The notes: a model not told the origin generated them from the letters alone. A stretch of 64,000 nt of DNA from an uncultured Oscillospiraceae bacterium (GCA_904397845.1 CAJFOX010000011.1:124001-188000); one strand, 5' to 3'; shown: positions 55,340 to 63,983, counted from the stretch's first letter. Made by a program: numbers and translations.

Positions 55340-56734
55340 ATGCAAAATATGAAAGATATCGCAATGCTTCTGGCAATCAATCATATGACAGGTTCTCAAT
55401 CCGAGACCTGTGTATCCCAGATGGCCACCGCTGATCTGTCTGCACTGAAGGACAGCTATATGAAAGAATACGAAGCTTATCAATGCAAAAAATGGAAACT
55501 GGATATGTCCCGTGGAAAACCCGGGCCGGATCAACTGGTTCTTTCGGCTCCTATGCTGGATGTACTGAGCAGCCAGAGCGACCTATCCGCTTCCGATGGA
55601 ACCGACTGCCGCAACTACGGATGCCTGGATGGCATTCCGGAGGCAAAAGAGCTGATGGGCAGCCTTTTGGGGCTGCCGGCAGAAAATATGATCGTCGGCG
55701 GCAACTCCAGCCTCAATATGATGTATGACGCTGTTGCGCGCGCCATGCTCCACGGCGTATATGGATCGCCAAAGCCTTGGTGCCGCCTGGAAAAGGTAAA
55801 ATTCCTCTGCCCAGTTCCCGGCTATGACCGCCATTTCGCCATCTGCCAGCATTTTGGCATTGAGATGATCTGCATTCCCATGAAAGAAGACGGCCCGGAT
55901 ATGGATCTGGTAGAGAAGCTGGTCGGCGAGGATGACAGCATCAAGGGGATCTGGTGTGTGCCGAAGTTTTCCAACCCCACCGGATTGACCTACTCAGATG
56001 AAGTTGTACGGCGTTTTGCCAACCTCGCGCCAAAGGCGCCGGATTTCCGCATTTTCTGGGATAACGCTTATTTTATCCATGAATTGACTGATCAAAAAGT
56101 GGAATTGCTGAATTTATTTGAAGAGGCAAAGAAAAACGGAAAGGAAGACATGGTTTTCATTTTCTGCTCCACCTCAAAAATCAGCTATCCCGGCTCTGGG
56201 TTGGCGGCCATGGGGGCATCCTTCCACAACGTTCAGAACATTAAAATGCATATGACGGTTCAAACCATTGGAAACGACAAAATGAATCAGCTGCGGCATG
56301 TGCGTTTTTTTGGCAGCAAACAAGGGGTTTTGGAACATATGAGAAAACACGCCCAGCTGATTCGTCCCAAATTCCGGCTGGTGGAACAGATCTTGGAAGA
56401 GGAGCTGGGATTTTGCGGTATCGCCCGTTGGACCCGTCCGGAAGGAGGATACTTCATCTCTTTGGACACCCAGCCCGGCTGTGCAAAACGGGTTGTCGAT
56501 CTCTGCCAGAAAGCCGGTGTTATCATGACGCCGGCAGGCGCCACCTATCCCTATGGGGTTGACCCAGATGATACCAATATCCGGATCGCACCGACCTATC
56601 CTACGCTGGAAGAACTGGAACCTGCGGCCAGGATCCTCTGCCTGTGCATCAAAATTGCGACCATTGAAAAGATGATCGCTCAGACTTCTGAAAAGGAAAC
56701 GGCACCCCAAGCGCCTTATGCGATTGCCCAGTAG
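55340..56734 (+). CDS. PLP-dependent aminotransferase, aspartate-type subgroup
   Basis: 464 residues of the class I/II fold, in the branch (Aminotran_MocR/alanine-glyoxylate-like) that includes the aspartate aminotransferase of Corynebacterium. Seen: LDMSRGKPGPDQL, YGCLDGIPEAKELMG, VGGNSSLNMMYDA, KFSNPTGLTYSDEVVR, WDNAYFIHEL, and the PLP-binding lysine in FCSTSKISYPGSG. Start at the ATG 8 bases after AGGTGG; a further ATG at MATADLSALK may be used in homologues, so about 27 N-terminal residues are uncertain. Makes or uses aspartate, which fits its position beside asnS. Confidence 0.85.
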   Translation: MQNMKDIAMLLAINHMTGSQSETCVSQMATADLSALKDSYMKEYEAYQCKKWKLDMSRGKPGPDQLVLSAPMLDVLSSQSDLSASDGTDCRNYGCLDGIPEAKELMGSLLGLPAENMIVGGNSSLNMMYDAVARAMLHGVYGSPKPWCRLEKVKFLCPVPGYDRHFAICQHFGIEMICIPMKEDGPDMDLVEKLVGEDDSIKGIWCVPKFSNPTGLTYSDEVVRRFANLAPKAPDFRIFWDNAYFIHELTDQKVELLNLFEEAKKNGKEDMVFIFCSTSKISYPGSGLAAMGASFHNVQNIKMHMTVQTIGNDKMNQLRHVRFFGSKQGVLEHMRKHAQLIRPKFRLVEQILEEELGFCGIARWTRPEGGYFISLDTQPGCAKRVVDLCQKAGVIMTPAGATYPYGVDPDDTNIRIAPTYPTLEELEPAARILCLCIKIATIEKMIAQTSEKETAPQAPYAIAQ

Positions 56735-56754
56735 AGCGATTTGAAAAAACGTCA

Positions 56755-56788
56755 AAAAAGAGAAAGCGGAAAAACCGCTTTCTCTTTT
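56755..56788 (+). terminator. Terminator after the aminotransferase
   Basis: Perfect 14-bp stem (56756-56769 with 56775-56788), 5-base loop, T-rich foot. Also usable by the minus-strand gene ending at 56822. Confidence 0.85.
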
Positions 56789-56821
56789 CTTTTATCTGGC
56801 CGCTACATTTAAGTTCCCATC

Positions 56822-57634
56822 TTATTCCACCCAGACCGTAGGAGGGTTTTCTTCCTTTGGGGTATCGTCTGATTCTGTGGGAACGGCATAAGCCGCCCCT
56901 TCTTTTGTTTGTTCGTCTGCCTCCTGCGCTTCCTGAACCTGCCGCAGATAATCCAAAAAGCCCGGCTTTTCGATCTGTTCTACAGGGATATCGCTCAGCA
57001 TAACTGTGTGCTCATCATCTGTGTCAAACAGCCCGACCGACGTAAAGTGATGCCCTTTTTCTCTCAAAAAAGCACTGACCTTCTGCAGATATCCGGCGGC
57101 CTCCTCCAGTGTCAATTTCTCCAGATCCGGATAAAGCTGAACCGACTTTTCTACCGGTAAATTGGGGTCAAAGGCCATCCCTGGTACCCAAACCGCGCTG
57201 TCCTGCGGCTCATTAACGCCGATAAAAAGATTGATCCTGCCCAATCCCGCCTGTTCCATTTGAATCTGCAAAAGCGCCCTATATTCCTCCTGGAAACGGG
57301 AAATGACGTTGCCGTTTTCCAACACGTCAGACTGGTAGGTATCGTAATCCACCTTTCCGTTGCGGCAGATGATATCAAAATGCAGGTCGGGGTTATTGGG
57401 GGACACCGCGTGAACCAGATATCCCCCCAATTTAAAGTTATAGGCCGCCCGACTTACCTCAAACCCCATGGTGTACAGACCGCTTTGCTGGATATAATCC
57501 TTTGCGGCCCGCTGTGAAAGGGCGGCGGAAATGGGATCCCCAGTAAAAGAAAGGGTTATCCAGGCGGCAATGAATAACAGTCCAAAAGCCGAAACAGCGG
57601 CTAATATTCGAAGCCAAAGTTTTTTCTTTTTCAT
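56822..57634 (-). CDS. Single-pass membrane protein (YfjL-like)
   Basis: 270 residues. Short basic N-terminus (MKKKKLWLRIL), one membrane helix (AAVSAFGLLFIAAWITLSF), then a large extracellular domain with GLGRINLFIGVNEPQDSAVW and LDYLRQVQEAQEAD, ending in an acidic Pro/Thr-rich tail. Resembles YfjL-type proteins of unknown function. ATG overlaps the stop of the zinc-finger anti-sigma gene and has GGGAGGGAAAGAA in front. Third gene of the sigma operon, so it may belong to the sensing pathway. Confidence 0.65.
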   Translation of the reverse strand: MKKKKLWLRILAAVSAFGLLFIAAWITLSFTGDPISAALSQRAAKDYIQQSGLYTMGFEVSRAAYNFKLGGYLVHAVSPNNPDLHFDIICRNGKVDYDTYQSDVLENGNVISRFQEEYRALLQIQMEQAGLGRINLFIGVNEPQDSAVWVPGMAFDPNLPVEKSVQLYPDLEKLTLEEAAGYLQKVSAFLREKGHHFTSVGLFDTDDEHTVMLSDIPVEQIEKPGFLDYLRQVQEAQEADEQTKEGAAYAVPTESDDTPKEENPPTVWVE

Positions 57635-58134
57635 TTCTTTCCCTCCCGCGCAAAAGCATAATCCAGCAAAAAACCGATCCCAAGTCCCAATCCGCAAAGC
57701 AGAGCATACAAAACGGCCATAGGGAAAGAATCAGCAAAGCCTGTTCCAGGAATTTGGAACAAGTATGCCAACAGGAAAATACCAAGAGGAACCAAAAGAG
57801 ATTTTCCCCGAAAAAGCCAGTACCCCAGCATACCCAACCCCGGCATCAGAATAAAATTATAAAACACATTCATAGAATCGGTCACCGCAACGCCGACCAG
57901 CGCGCCGATCAACAGAAGCACAATTCCCATCAGAAAAAACGCCTTTCGCACCGACGCGATCAGCCGGCGATCCAACGTTTCGTCCGGCATCTTTACCGGG
58001 TCCAAGGAATAGGCAGACCGGCATTCTTCACATGTTTCCAAATGTTCCCGTACCAACCGGCAGGAAGCCTCGCTTGCTACGCCGTCCTGTACCAGCGGCA
58101 GAAGGTCGCGGATGATCTCGCATTTTTCTTTCAT
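57631..58134 (-). CDS. Zinc-finger anti-sigma factor, multi-pass
   Basis: 167 residues. N-terminal anti-sigma zinc finger (zf-HC2/ASD type) with LVREHLETCEECRSAYSL, the HxxxCxxC pattern plus Cys5, then about three membrane segments (FFLMGIVLLLIGALVGVAV, LGYWLFRGKSLLVPLGIFLL). Binds and holds the ECF sigma factor encoded immediately upstream (4-base overlap, ATGA) at the membrane. Release signal unknown. Confidence 0.85.
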   Translation of the reverse strand: MKEKCEIIRDLLPLVQDGVASEASCRLVREHLETCEECRSAYSLDPVKMPDETLDRRLIASVRKAFFLMGIVLLLIGALVGVAVTDSMNVFYNFILMPGLGMLGYWLFRGKSLLVPLGIFLLAYLFQIPGTGFADSFPMAVLYALLCGLGLGIGFLLDYAFAREGKK

Positions 58135-58619
58135 TTGTCTCCCCCTTTCTCCATCTGCTGTTTGAGCCAGACGCGGGTCCGATGTTCTAAAACCCGTGCA
58201 GAACTTTCGCTGATTCCGGCTTTTTGCGCAATTTCCGCGTAGCTGTATCCGGAAATACGCATGGAAAAAACCAAATTGACCCGCTCGTCTTTTTGGCGCA
58301 TCAGCCTTTTAATGCGGTGCAGCGTCTCTCGGTTTGCAGCAGTCTCCTCCAGCGTCTGCCGGGCATAGGTTTCCAACAGGTCATCATATTCCACCGTTTC
58401 CCGGCGCTTTCTCATTTCCTTCAGCCATAGGTTCCGCCCGATAGCGAATAGCCAGGTTCTGACACTGCTCTCCTGGCGAAAGCGCCCAATCCCCAGCATC
58501 GCCTGCAAAAAAGTCTCCTGCATCAGATCGCCCGCCTGCTCCGGATCATGTGTCAAACCAAAAAGGTAGCGGTACAGTTCCTCTTTATGCAGGTAGTAAA
58601 GCTTTTCAAAATCTTTCAA
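58131..58619 (-). CDS. ECF-type RNA polymerase sigma factor (second)
   Basis: 162 residues. Region 2 LFGLTHDPEQAGDLMQETFL and SVRTWLFAIGRNLWLKEMRK; region 4 SMRISGYSYAEIAQKAGISE and SSARVLEHRTRVWLKQQM. No ATG with a ribosome site; TTG at 58619 lies 4-8 bases after AGGGGGCGG. First gene of an operon with a zinc-finger anti-sigma factor and a YfjL-like protein. A TGTAACGTTT element upstream resembles ECF -35 sequences, so it may drive its own transcription. Distinct from the ECF sigma at 43.1 kb. Confidence 0.9.
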   Translation of the reverse strand: MKDFEKLYYLHKEELYRYLFGLTHDPEQAGDLMQETFLQAMLGIGRFRQESSVRTWLFAIGRNLWLKEMRKRRETVEYDDLLETYARQTLEETAANRETLHRIKRLMRQKDERVNLVFSMRISGYSYAEIAQKAGISESSARVLEHRTRVWLKQQMEKGGDK

Positions 58620-58644
58620 CCGACCGCCCCCTTTCTATTCTATT

Positions 58645-58671
58645 GGTTCCCCCACATGAGGAAACGTTACA
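58645..58671 (-). promoter_or_regulatory. Candidate ECF-type autoregulatory promoter
   Basis: Minus strand TGTAACGTTT (58662-58671), an AAC-containing ECF -35 type, about 16 bases before GAACC. The -10 is not a canonical CGTC. It lies 26 bases before the sigma start codon. Confidence 0.45.
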
Positions 58672-58689
58672 TTTTTTGCCGAAAAAGAA

Positions 58690-58722
58690 AAAGCCCCCGG
58701 CCACCGCCAGACGGCCAAGGGC
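58690..58722 (-). terminator. Terminator after nrdR
   Basis: 10-bp stem with two G-U pairs (58693-58702 with 58713-58722), 10-base loop, then CTTTTTC on the minus strand. Lies 12 bases after the nrdR stop. Confidence 0.75.
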
Positions 58723-58733
58723 AAATACCTCAC

Positions 58734-59183
58734 TCATTTTTCCTTTAAAAGGCTTTTCAGCTCGTTCATAAAGGTATTGATATCCGCAAACTGCCGGTAA
58801 ACCGAGGCAAAGCGGACATATGCTACCTCATCGATTTGTTTGAGTTTTTCCATCGCCAGTTCTCCAATTCGATAAGAGGTCACTTCTCGCTCCAGCGAGT
58901 TAAGGATATCTGCTTCGATTTCATCTGTCATCCGGTCGATTTCTTCTAAAGAAACCGGGCGCTTTTCACAGGCGCGCAGCAACCCATTAAACAGCTTGTT
59001 CCGGTCAAAGCTTTCGCGGGACATATCTTTTTTGATCACAACAATAGGCATTGTTTCCACCGATTCATAGGTGGTGAACCGCTTGGCGCACTGAAGGCAC
59101 TCACGCCGACGGCGGATCCGTTCGTCTACCGCCCTGGAGTCAATTACCCTGCTGTCATGATAGCCACAGAACGGACATTTCAT
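58734..59183 (-). CDS. nrdR: Ribonucleotide reductase repressor NrdR
   Basis: 149 residues. Zinc ribbon with Cys3, Cys6, Cys29 and Cys32 ([25 protein letters not shown]) and the ATP-cone domain ([20 protein letters not shown]). Represses ribonucleotide reductase genes when dATP is high. Start at the second of two adjacent ATG codons, 7 bases after GGAGG. No reductase genes lie nearby. The divergent flavin reductase gene shares its promoter region. Confidence 0.95.
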   Translation of the reverse strand: MKCPFCGYHDSRVIDSRAVDERIRRRRECLQCAKRFTTYESVETMPIVVIKKDMSRESFDRNKLFNGLLRACEKRPVSLEEIDRMTDEIEADILNSLEREVTSYRIGELAMEKLKQIDEVAYVRFASVYRQFADINTFMNELKSLLKEK

Positions 59184-59200
59184 CATGATTCCTCCATCCG

Positions 59201-59279
59201 GAATCAGAAAATTTCTGATTCTGGAAATAGTATATCAGCGCGGGGAAAAAAAAACAAGAAAAACCTGATTTTTTCTGAT
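59201..59279. promoter_or_regulatory. Palindrome and repeated half-sites between nrdR and the flavin reductase gene
   Basis: A perfect palindrome GAATCAGAAA-A-TTTCTGATTC (59201-59221) lies at the start point of nrdR transcription. Another TTTCTGAT copy (59272-59279) sits between the two divergent promoters. It does not match the NrdR box, so a different repressor is suspected. Confidence 0.6.
59229..59257 (-). promoter_or_regulatory. nrdR promoter
   Basis: Minus strand TTGTTT (59252-59257), 17 bases, TATACT (59229-59234). The palindrome at 59201-59221 follows directly at the expected start point. Confidence 0.65.
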
Positions 59280-59281
59280 GA

Positions 59282-59310
59282 TTGTAATTCTTTTTGGAAA
59301 CCTTTATAAT
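59282..59310 (+). promoter_or_regulatory. Flavin reductase gene promoter
   Basis: TTGTAA (59282-59287), 17 bases, TATAAT (59305-59310). Divergent to the nrdR promoter with a shared half-site between them. Confidence 0.7.
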
Positions 59311-59391
59311 GGATAGAAGTATTTTTCTTTTCAAAAAATTTTTCACTACCAAAAATTCAGACATTTTTTCATCGGCAAAGGAGTTATCATC

Positions 59392-59985
59392 ATGAGCAAA
59401 GTTACCTGGAAGCCAGGTACCCTGTTGGCCCCTGTACCGGCGGTCATGGTGTCCTGCGGAACAATGGAGAAGCCCAACATCATCACCGTCGCTTGGACGG
59501 GTATTGTCAATTCTGACCCGGCCATGACCTACGTATCGGTTCGCAAAGAGCGATTTTCCCATGAACTGATTTTGAAAAGCGGCGAGTTCGTGATCAATCT
59601 GACTACTTCCGCCCTGGCCCGCGCGACAGACTTGTGCGGCGTCAAATCCGGCCGGAATACCGACAAATTCCAATTGGCAAAACTGACGCCGGAGCCAGCT
59701 TCTCTGCTGTCCTGCCCCATGATCGCCCAGAGCCCCCTATCTCTGGAATGCAAGGTTACCCAGGTGCTGCCTTTGGGCTCCCATGACATGTTTTTAGCTG
59801 AAATTGTAGCGGTAAACGTGGATGAATCGCTGTTGGACGAGAAGGGGAAGCTGCACCTTTCCCGGTGCGGGCTGCTGTCTTATGCCCACGGTGAATATTT
59901 CTCGCTGGGGCGGCGGCTGGGGGGCTTCGGCTATTCAGTCCGCAAAAAGGCGTCCGGCAGGAAGCGGCGGACGCCAAAAACGTAA
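59392..59985 (+). CDS. Flavin reductase family (flavoredoxin-like) protein
   Basis: 197 residues with the FMN-binding split barrel: VPAVMVSCGTMEKPNIITVA, WTGIVNSDPAMTYVSVRKER, SGEFVINLTTSALARATDLC and the C-terminal HGEYFSLGRRLGGFGYSVRK. Binds FMN and moves electrons to an unknown partner; called flavoredoxin in sulfate reducers and clostridia. Basic tail at the C-terminus. Single gene, divergent from nrdR. Confidence 0.9.
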   Translation: MSKVTWKPGTLLAPVPAVMVSCGTMEKPNIITVAWTGIVNSDPAMTYVSVRKERFSHELILKSGEFVINLTTSALARATDLCGVKSGRNTDKFQLAKLTPEPASLLSCPMIAQSPLSLECKVTQVLPLGSHDMFLAEIVAVNVDESLLDEKGKLHLSRCGLLSYAHGEYFSLGRRLGGFGYSVRKKASGRKRRTPKT

Positions 59986-60090
59986 AAAAGCCGTTTTTGA
60001 CGCTTTACGCCCGCAGATGCGGATTTTCTTGGGCAGGGATGCACTTTTGCAATAAACTGCACCGCCTGAATCTTTGGGAGGTATTATGAT

Positions 60091-61935
60091 ATGAAACGAA
60101 TATTGGCTATTTTTTTATCAGTGCTGCTGATCTGCACTGGATGCACCACACAGACGCCTTCTTCCACCGCATCTCCGCGGCCGGAATCCGTTGCCGAATC
60201 CTCCCTTTTGGAAGGATTCGGCCAACTGCCAGCGGACCGCGCCGAAATCCCTTTCGACCAAATGGAGTACATCCAGCCCGACTTGGAAGCAACCATCGCC
60301 CAATACGAGGATTTTGCCCGGCGGGTGCAGAACGCTGGATCCGCAGACGAAGTGATGTCCGTCTGGAAAGAGGAAGCGCAGCTTTGCAAGGACTATTATA
60401 ACATGTATACCCTTTCCAACGTCCTGTTCAGCCTCGACACATCCAATGAGGAAAACGCGGAGAACTATCAGTACATGCAGGATTTTCTTGCCAAGCTCAA
60501 ACCCGCTGCCGTTTCCCTCACCCGCTCTATCCTGCATTCCCCGTATCGCAGCCAAATCAGCGAGATCGTTGGCTCCCATGTGTTGGACGCCATGGAAATC
60601 GACGCCAAAAACTATTCTGAGGAGCAGCTGGAGCTGGAATTGAAAGAAAATCAGCTGACGACCCAGTACACCCAGCTGCTGTCACAAGCTGCGGTTTACA
60701 AAACAGAAGACTATACCTTTACCACCAGCGATATGTATTACTACATTTACGCCGGCGACCAGGAGGACCGGCAGCTTGCTTCGCAGCTTTTAGGGGAATA
60801 TTATCAGCAGCTGAACCGGCAGTGTGCGGAAATTTATACGCAGCTGGTGGCGCTGCGCACCGAAAAGGCCAAAGCCGCCGGGTTCGACGACTACCTGGAT
60901 TATTATTATTTCAACCGCTCTTACCGTGGTTATGGCCGGGAAGAAATCGAAGATTTCCGTTCCTGGGTAAAAGAGTTCATCGTTCCCGTTTACCAGCAGT
61001 TAAAAGACGATGCGGCCGCGCGGCTGGGGCGCCCGCTGAACCTGTTTGAATATACCTCGCCGCTGCCGGAACAATCGCGTGTATCCTACCTGGAGAGCAT
61101 TACCAGCGCCAGCGGACTGGTCGAAATCGCAGTGGGCATTCTCCAGGATATCTCTCCCGAAACGCGCGAAATGATCGATTTTATGACCCGAAACAACCTG
61201 TATGACCTGACAAGCGCACCCAACAAAAGTCCCGGTGCTTTTACTACCTACTTTTATGGTTGGCAGGAGCCGTATGTCCTTTCCAACTATGACGATGCCG
61301 GGACCTATATCCATGAGATGGGGCATGCGCTCAATTTTTTCCGCACCGGCGATTTGATGGTATTGGAGCAGGATTTGCAGGGCTCCGATATCTCGGAAAT
61401 TCATTCCCAAACACTGGAACTGCTGGCCAGCCCCTGGCTGGACCGCATTTATACCGACGCCAGCGCGGCGGAGAAATCCAATGTTTTCGAAATGTTTATC
61501 ACCATCCTCTCCGCAACTATGATCGACGAGTTTCAGCACAAGGTATACGAAACTCCTGATATGACTGCCGACCAGCTCAACGCTCTGTACGCACAGCTGG
61601 AACAGGAATATTTTGGAGAAATCGATAACCTGGGACTCTCCTATCTGGACGACGGGTTGGACTGGGTGGATATCCATCATCTGTTTGAGTCGCCGATGTA
61701 CTATGTGGAATATGCCCTGACCGGTGTGGTTGCTCTTGATTTCTGGCAGGATTCCAAGGAAAATTGGGACGATGCTTTCGACGCCTACATCCAGTTTGTA
61801 GATATCCCCAACGACATAAACCTTCCCGATTCCCTGGCGCTTGCCGGACTGAACAACCTGTTTGAAAAAAGCACGATCGAAACGCTGGCACAAAACCTAG
61901 AAGCTTATTTTTCCGGCGCTCTGTTTACAGAATAA
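60091..61935 (+). CDS. Exported M3-family oligoendopeptidase (lipoprotein)
   Basis: 614 residues. N-terminal signal peptide with a cysteine after LLICTG (Cys18) points to a lipoprotein, followed by a Ser/Pro-rich linker. M3/PepF-type domain: zinc motif His408-Glu-Met-Gly-His412 and, 28 residues on, Glu436 in SEIHSQTLELL (ExxSxxxE, the family pattern). Most M3 oligopeptidases are cytosolic; this one is placed outside the membrane and would degrade peptides there. ATG behind GGGAGG. Single gene. Confidence 0.85.
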   Translation: MKRILAIFLSVLLICTGCTTQTPSSTASPRPESVAESSLLEGFGQLPADRAEIPFDQMEYIQPDLEATIAQYEDFARRVQNAGSADEVMSVWKEEAQLCKDYYNMYTLSNVLFSLDTSNEENAENYQYMQDFLAKLKPAAVSLTRSILHSPYRSQISEIVGSHVLDAMEIDAKNYSEEQLELELKENQLTTQYTQLLSQAAVYKTEDYTFTTSDMYYYIYAGDQEDRQLASQLLGEYYQQLNRQCAEIYTQLVALRTEKAKAAGFDDYLDYYYFNRSYRGYGREEIEDFRSWVKEFIVPVYQQLKDDAAARLGRPLNLFEYTSPLPEQSRVSYLESITSASGLVEIAVGILQDISPETREMIDFMTRNNLYDLTSAPNKSPGAFTTYFYGWQEPYVLSNYDDAGTYIHEMGHALNFFRTGDLMVLEQDLQGSDISEIHSQTLELLASPWLDRIYTDASAAEKSNVFEMFITILSATMIDEFQHKVYETPDMTADQLNALYAQLEQEYFGEIDNLGLSYLDDGLDWVDIHHLFESPMYYVEYALTGVVALDFWQDSKENWDDAFDAYIQFVDIPNDINLPDSLALAGLNNLFEKSTIETLAQNLEAYFSGALFTE

Positions 61936-61968
61936 TCAAAGTATATTTACACATTTCGCACAAAATTA

Positions 61969-61997
61969 TTGAATTGAAGAAACAATTATAGTATAAT
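61969..61997 (+). promoter_or_regulatory. hpf promoter
   Basis: TTGAAT (61969-61974), 17 bases, TATAAT (61992-61997), giving a leader of about 88 bases. Confidence 0.7.
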
Positions 61998-62091
61998 ATA
62001 GTTAATTACAAAGAGATTCTTTGCAGGTTGGGCAAGGATTGTTTTCCATGTGCTCTTCCTTATGGATAATTAAAATAAAGGGGTTGAATCT

Positions 62092-62616
62092 ATGAACATT
62101 GTGATCACTGCCAGAAAAACAACGGTAAAAGACTCTTTCAAAGAGCGGATTGAAAAAAAGCTGGCTAAATTCGACCGTTTTTTTGATGATGCGACTGCCA
62201 CCGTCGTCGTGACCAATGAGAGGGATCGGGAGACAGTGGAAATCACCATACAGTCGATGGGAATGTTTTTCCGGGCGGAAAAAACCACTGGCGACCGGAT
62301 CGATTCGCTGGAATCCGTGACAGATTCTCTGATGAAACAAATCATCCGCAACAAATCCAAGCTTCAAAAAAAATTCCGTTCCCCGGCTTTTGTGGAGCCG
62401 ATTGCTGATGAACCGCTTTATGAAGAAGAAAATCCTCAAGTGGCAAAAGTTAAGACTTTCCCGGTAAAACCAATGCCGGTGGAAGAAGCCATTTTGCAGA
62501 TGAACCTGCTGGGACACACCTTTTTTATCTTCCGCAATGCGGATTCCGGGGAAATCAATGTAGTCTACTCCCGCCGAAATGGTGATTACGGCTTGTTGGT
62601 ACCGGAAATGGAATAA
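62092..62616 (+). CDS. hpf: Ribosome hibernation promoting factor, long form
   Basis: 174 residues. N-terminal S30AE domain (MNIVITARKTTVKDSFKERI, DATATVVVTNERDRETVEIT) and the C-terminal dimerisation domain of long HPF (EAILQMNLLGHTFFIFRNAD, YSRRNGDYGLL). Pairs 70S ribosomes into inactive 100S particles in stationary phase. ATG behind AAAGGGGTTG. Own promoter and terminator. Confidence 0.95.
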   Translation: MNIVITARKTTVKDSFKERIEKKLAKFDRFFDDATATVVVTNERDRETVEITIQSMGMFFRAEKTTGDRIDSLESVTDSLMKQIIRNKSKLQKKFRSPAFVEPIADEPLYEEENPQVAKVKTFPVKPMPVEEAILQMNLLGHTFFIFRNADSGEINVVYSRRNGDYGLLVPEME

Positions 62617-62629
62617 CTGGAAACAGCTC

Positions 62630-62665
62630 AAAAAGGATGGTATGAAAAAGAATACCATCCTTTTT
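62630..62665 (+). terminator. Terminator after hpf
   Basis: Perfect 14-bp stem (62630-62643 with 62652-62665), 8-base loop, ending in a T-run. Confidence 0.9.
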
Positions 62666-62726
62666 CATTTTTATGCCCTTTTCCAACTGCAATTTTGGCT
62701 AAGGGACCGCCTTTTTACGAATTTTC

Positions 62727-62756
62727 TTGCGGTTTATATCCGAAACATAGTATAAT
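62727..62756 (+). promoter_or_regulatory. Promoter of the RlmL-type methyltransferase gene
   Basis: TTGCGG (62727-62732), 18 bases, TATAAT (62751-62756). The leader holds a foldable AAGTGG ... CCACTT segment at about 62789-62822. Confidence 0.6.
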
Positions 62757-62864
62757 AATAGTGGATAAAAATTTTTTTCTTGATTTCGAAGTGGCAGCAT
62801 AACATGTGTGCTTACCCCACTTTGGTTTGTACGGCATGAAAAAGGAAGATAAAGGTCTTTGCGT

Positions 62865-63983
62865 ATGAGTGTAATCAAAATGGCGGCCCCCTGCCTGTTT
62901 GGGTTGGAGAGTGTCTTATCCGGTGAATTAAAAAAAATCGGCGCCAAAAACATTGAGGTGGCCGATGGCAAGGTCACCTTTACTGGTGACTGGAGCATGC
63001 TGGCCAAAGCCAATATCTGGCTGCGCACGGCAGAACGAGTGTTGATTGTCCTGGATTCTTTTCGTGCGGAAACATTTGAGGAGCTCTTTCAGGGGGTTCT
63101 GAAAATTCCTTTTGAAGAGTATCTGGGAAAGGAGGATTCTTTCCCAGTGAAAGGATGGTCTTTGAATTCTCAGCTGTCAAGCGTTCCCAGCTGCCAGTCC
63201 ATTATTAAACGGGCCGCCGTAAAAAGAATGGAACAACATTATCACCAAAGCTGGTTTGCTGAAACCGGTGCTGTCCACCGAATTCAATTTTCTATTCGAA
63301 AAAATATTGTCACAATCTTTTTGGACAGTTCCGGCGCCGGACTGCATAAACGCGGGTATCGCCAGACGTCCTTGCTGGCGCCGATCAAAGAAACGCTCGC
63401 TGCAGGCATTGTCGATTTTACCCGCCTGTACGACGATTCCGTTATCTGCGACCCCTTCTGTGGATCCGGCACGCTGTTGATCGAAGCCGTGCTGAAAGGA
63501 ATGAATATCGCCCCTGGCATCAACCGCCGGTTCGCCGCAGAAAAATGGGGTTGTGTACCAGCTTTTGTATGGAAAGAGGCACGCAGGGAGGCATTGGAAT
63601 CGATCAAACGGGATGCCAAGATCAGGGCATACGGCTATGACATCGACCCGCAGGCGGTAGAACTGACCATGGCAAACGCGAAAAAGGCGGGAGTTGCCGC
63701 CCACATTCGAACCAAAATACAGGATATTTCTCAATTTTCCATCCCGCCTGGACGAGCTATCGTGATCTGCAATCCCCCTTACGGCGAACGCCTTCTGGAA
63801 ATCAAAGAGGCGGAACGCCTTTATCGGATCATGGGAAATGTTTTTCCGGCCGATCCAGATAAAAAGTATTACATCATCAGCCCCCACGAGGAATTCGAGC
63901 ATCTCTTCGGCCGCACCGCAGACCGTCGACGGAAGCTGTATAATGGCATGATAAAATGCCAGCTATTGATGTATTTTCGCTGA
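62865..63983 (+). CDS. THUMP-domain 23S rRNA methyltransferase (RlmL N-terminal type)
   Basis: 372 residues. THUMP RNA-binding region in the first ~150 residues (ESVLSGELKKIGAKNIEVAD, VPSCQSIIKRAAVKRM) and a SAM methyltransferase domain with GLHKRGYRQTSLLAPIKETL, DPFCGSGTLLIEA and the catalytic ICNPPYGERL (NPPY). Methylates N2 of a guanine in 23S rRNA, as in the RlmL/YpsC family; YpsC-type in Firmicutes is a single-domain version of RlmL. Start at ATG 9 bases after AAAGG; a TTG two codons earlier is possible. Complete at the right edge. Confidence 0.92.
   Translation: MSVIKMAAPCLFGLESVLSGELKKIGAKNIEVADGKVTFTGDWSMLAKANIWLRTAERVLIVLDSFRAETFEELFQGVLKIPFEEYLGKEDSFPVKGWSLNSQLSSVPSCQSIIKRAAVKRMEQHYHQSWFAETGAVHRIQFSIRKNIVTIFLDSSGAGLHKRGYRQTSLLAPIKETLAAGIVDFTRLYDDSVICDPFCGSGTLLIEAVLKGMNIAPGINRRFAAEKWGCVPAFVWKEARREALESIKRDAKIRAYGYDIDPQAVELTMANAKKAGVAAHIRTKIQDISQFSIPPGRAIVICNPPYGERLLEIKEAERLYRIMGNVFPADPDKKYYIISPHEEFEHLFGRTADRRRKLYNGMIKCQLLMYFR

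Noticed and set aside
61000-61893. 297-codon minus-strand frame opposite the M3 peptidase gene
   Set aside because: Mirror of a well-supported coding region.
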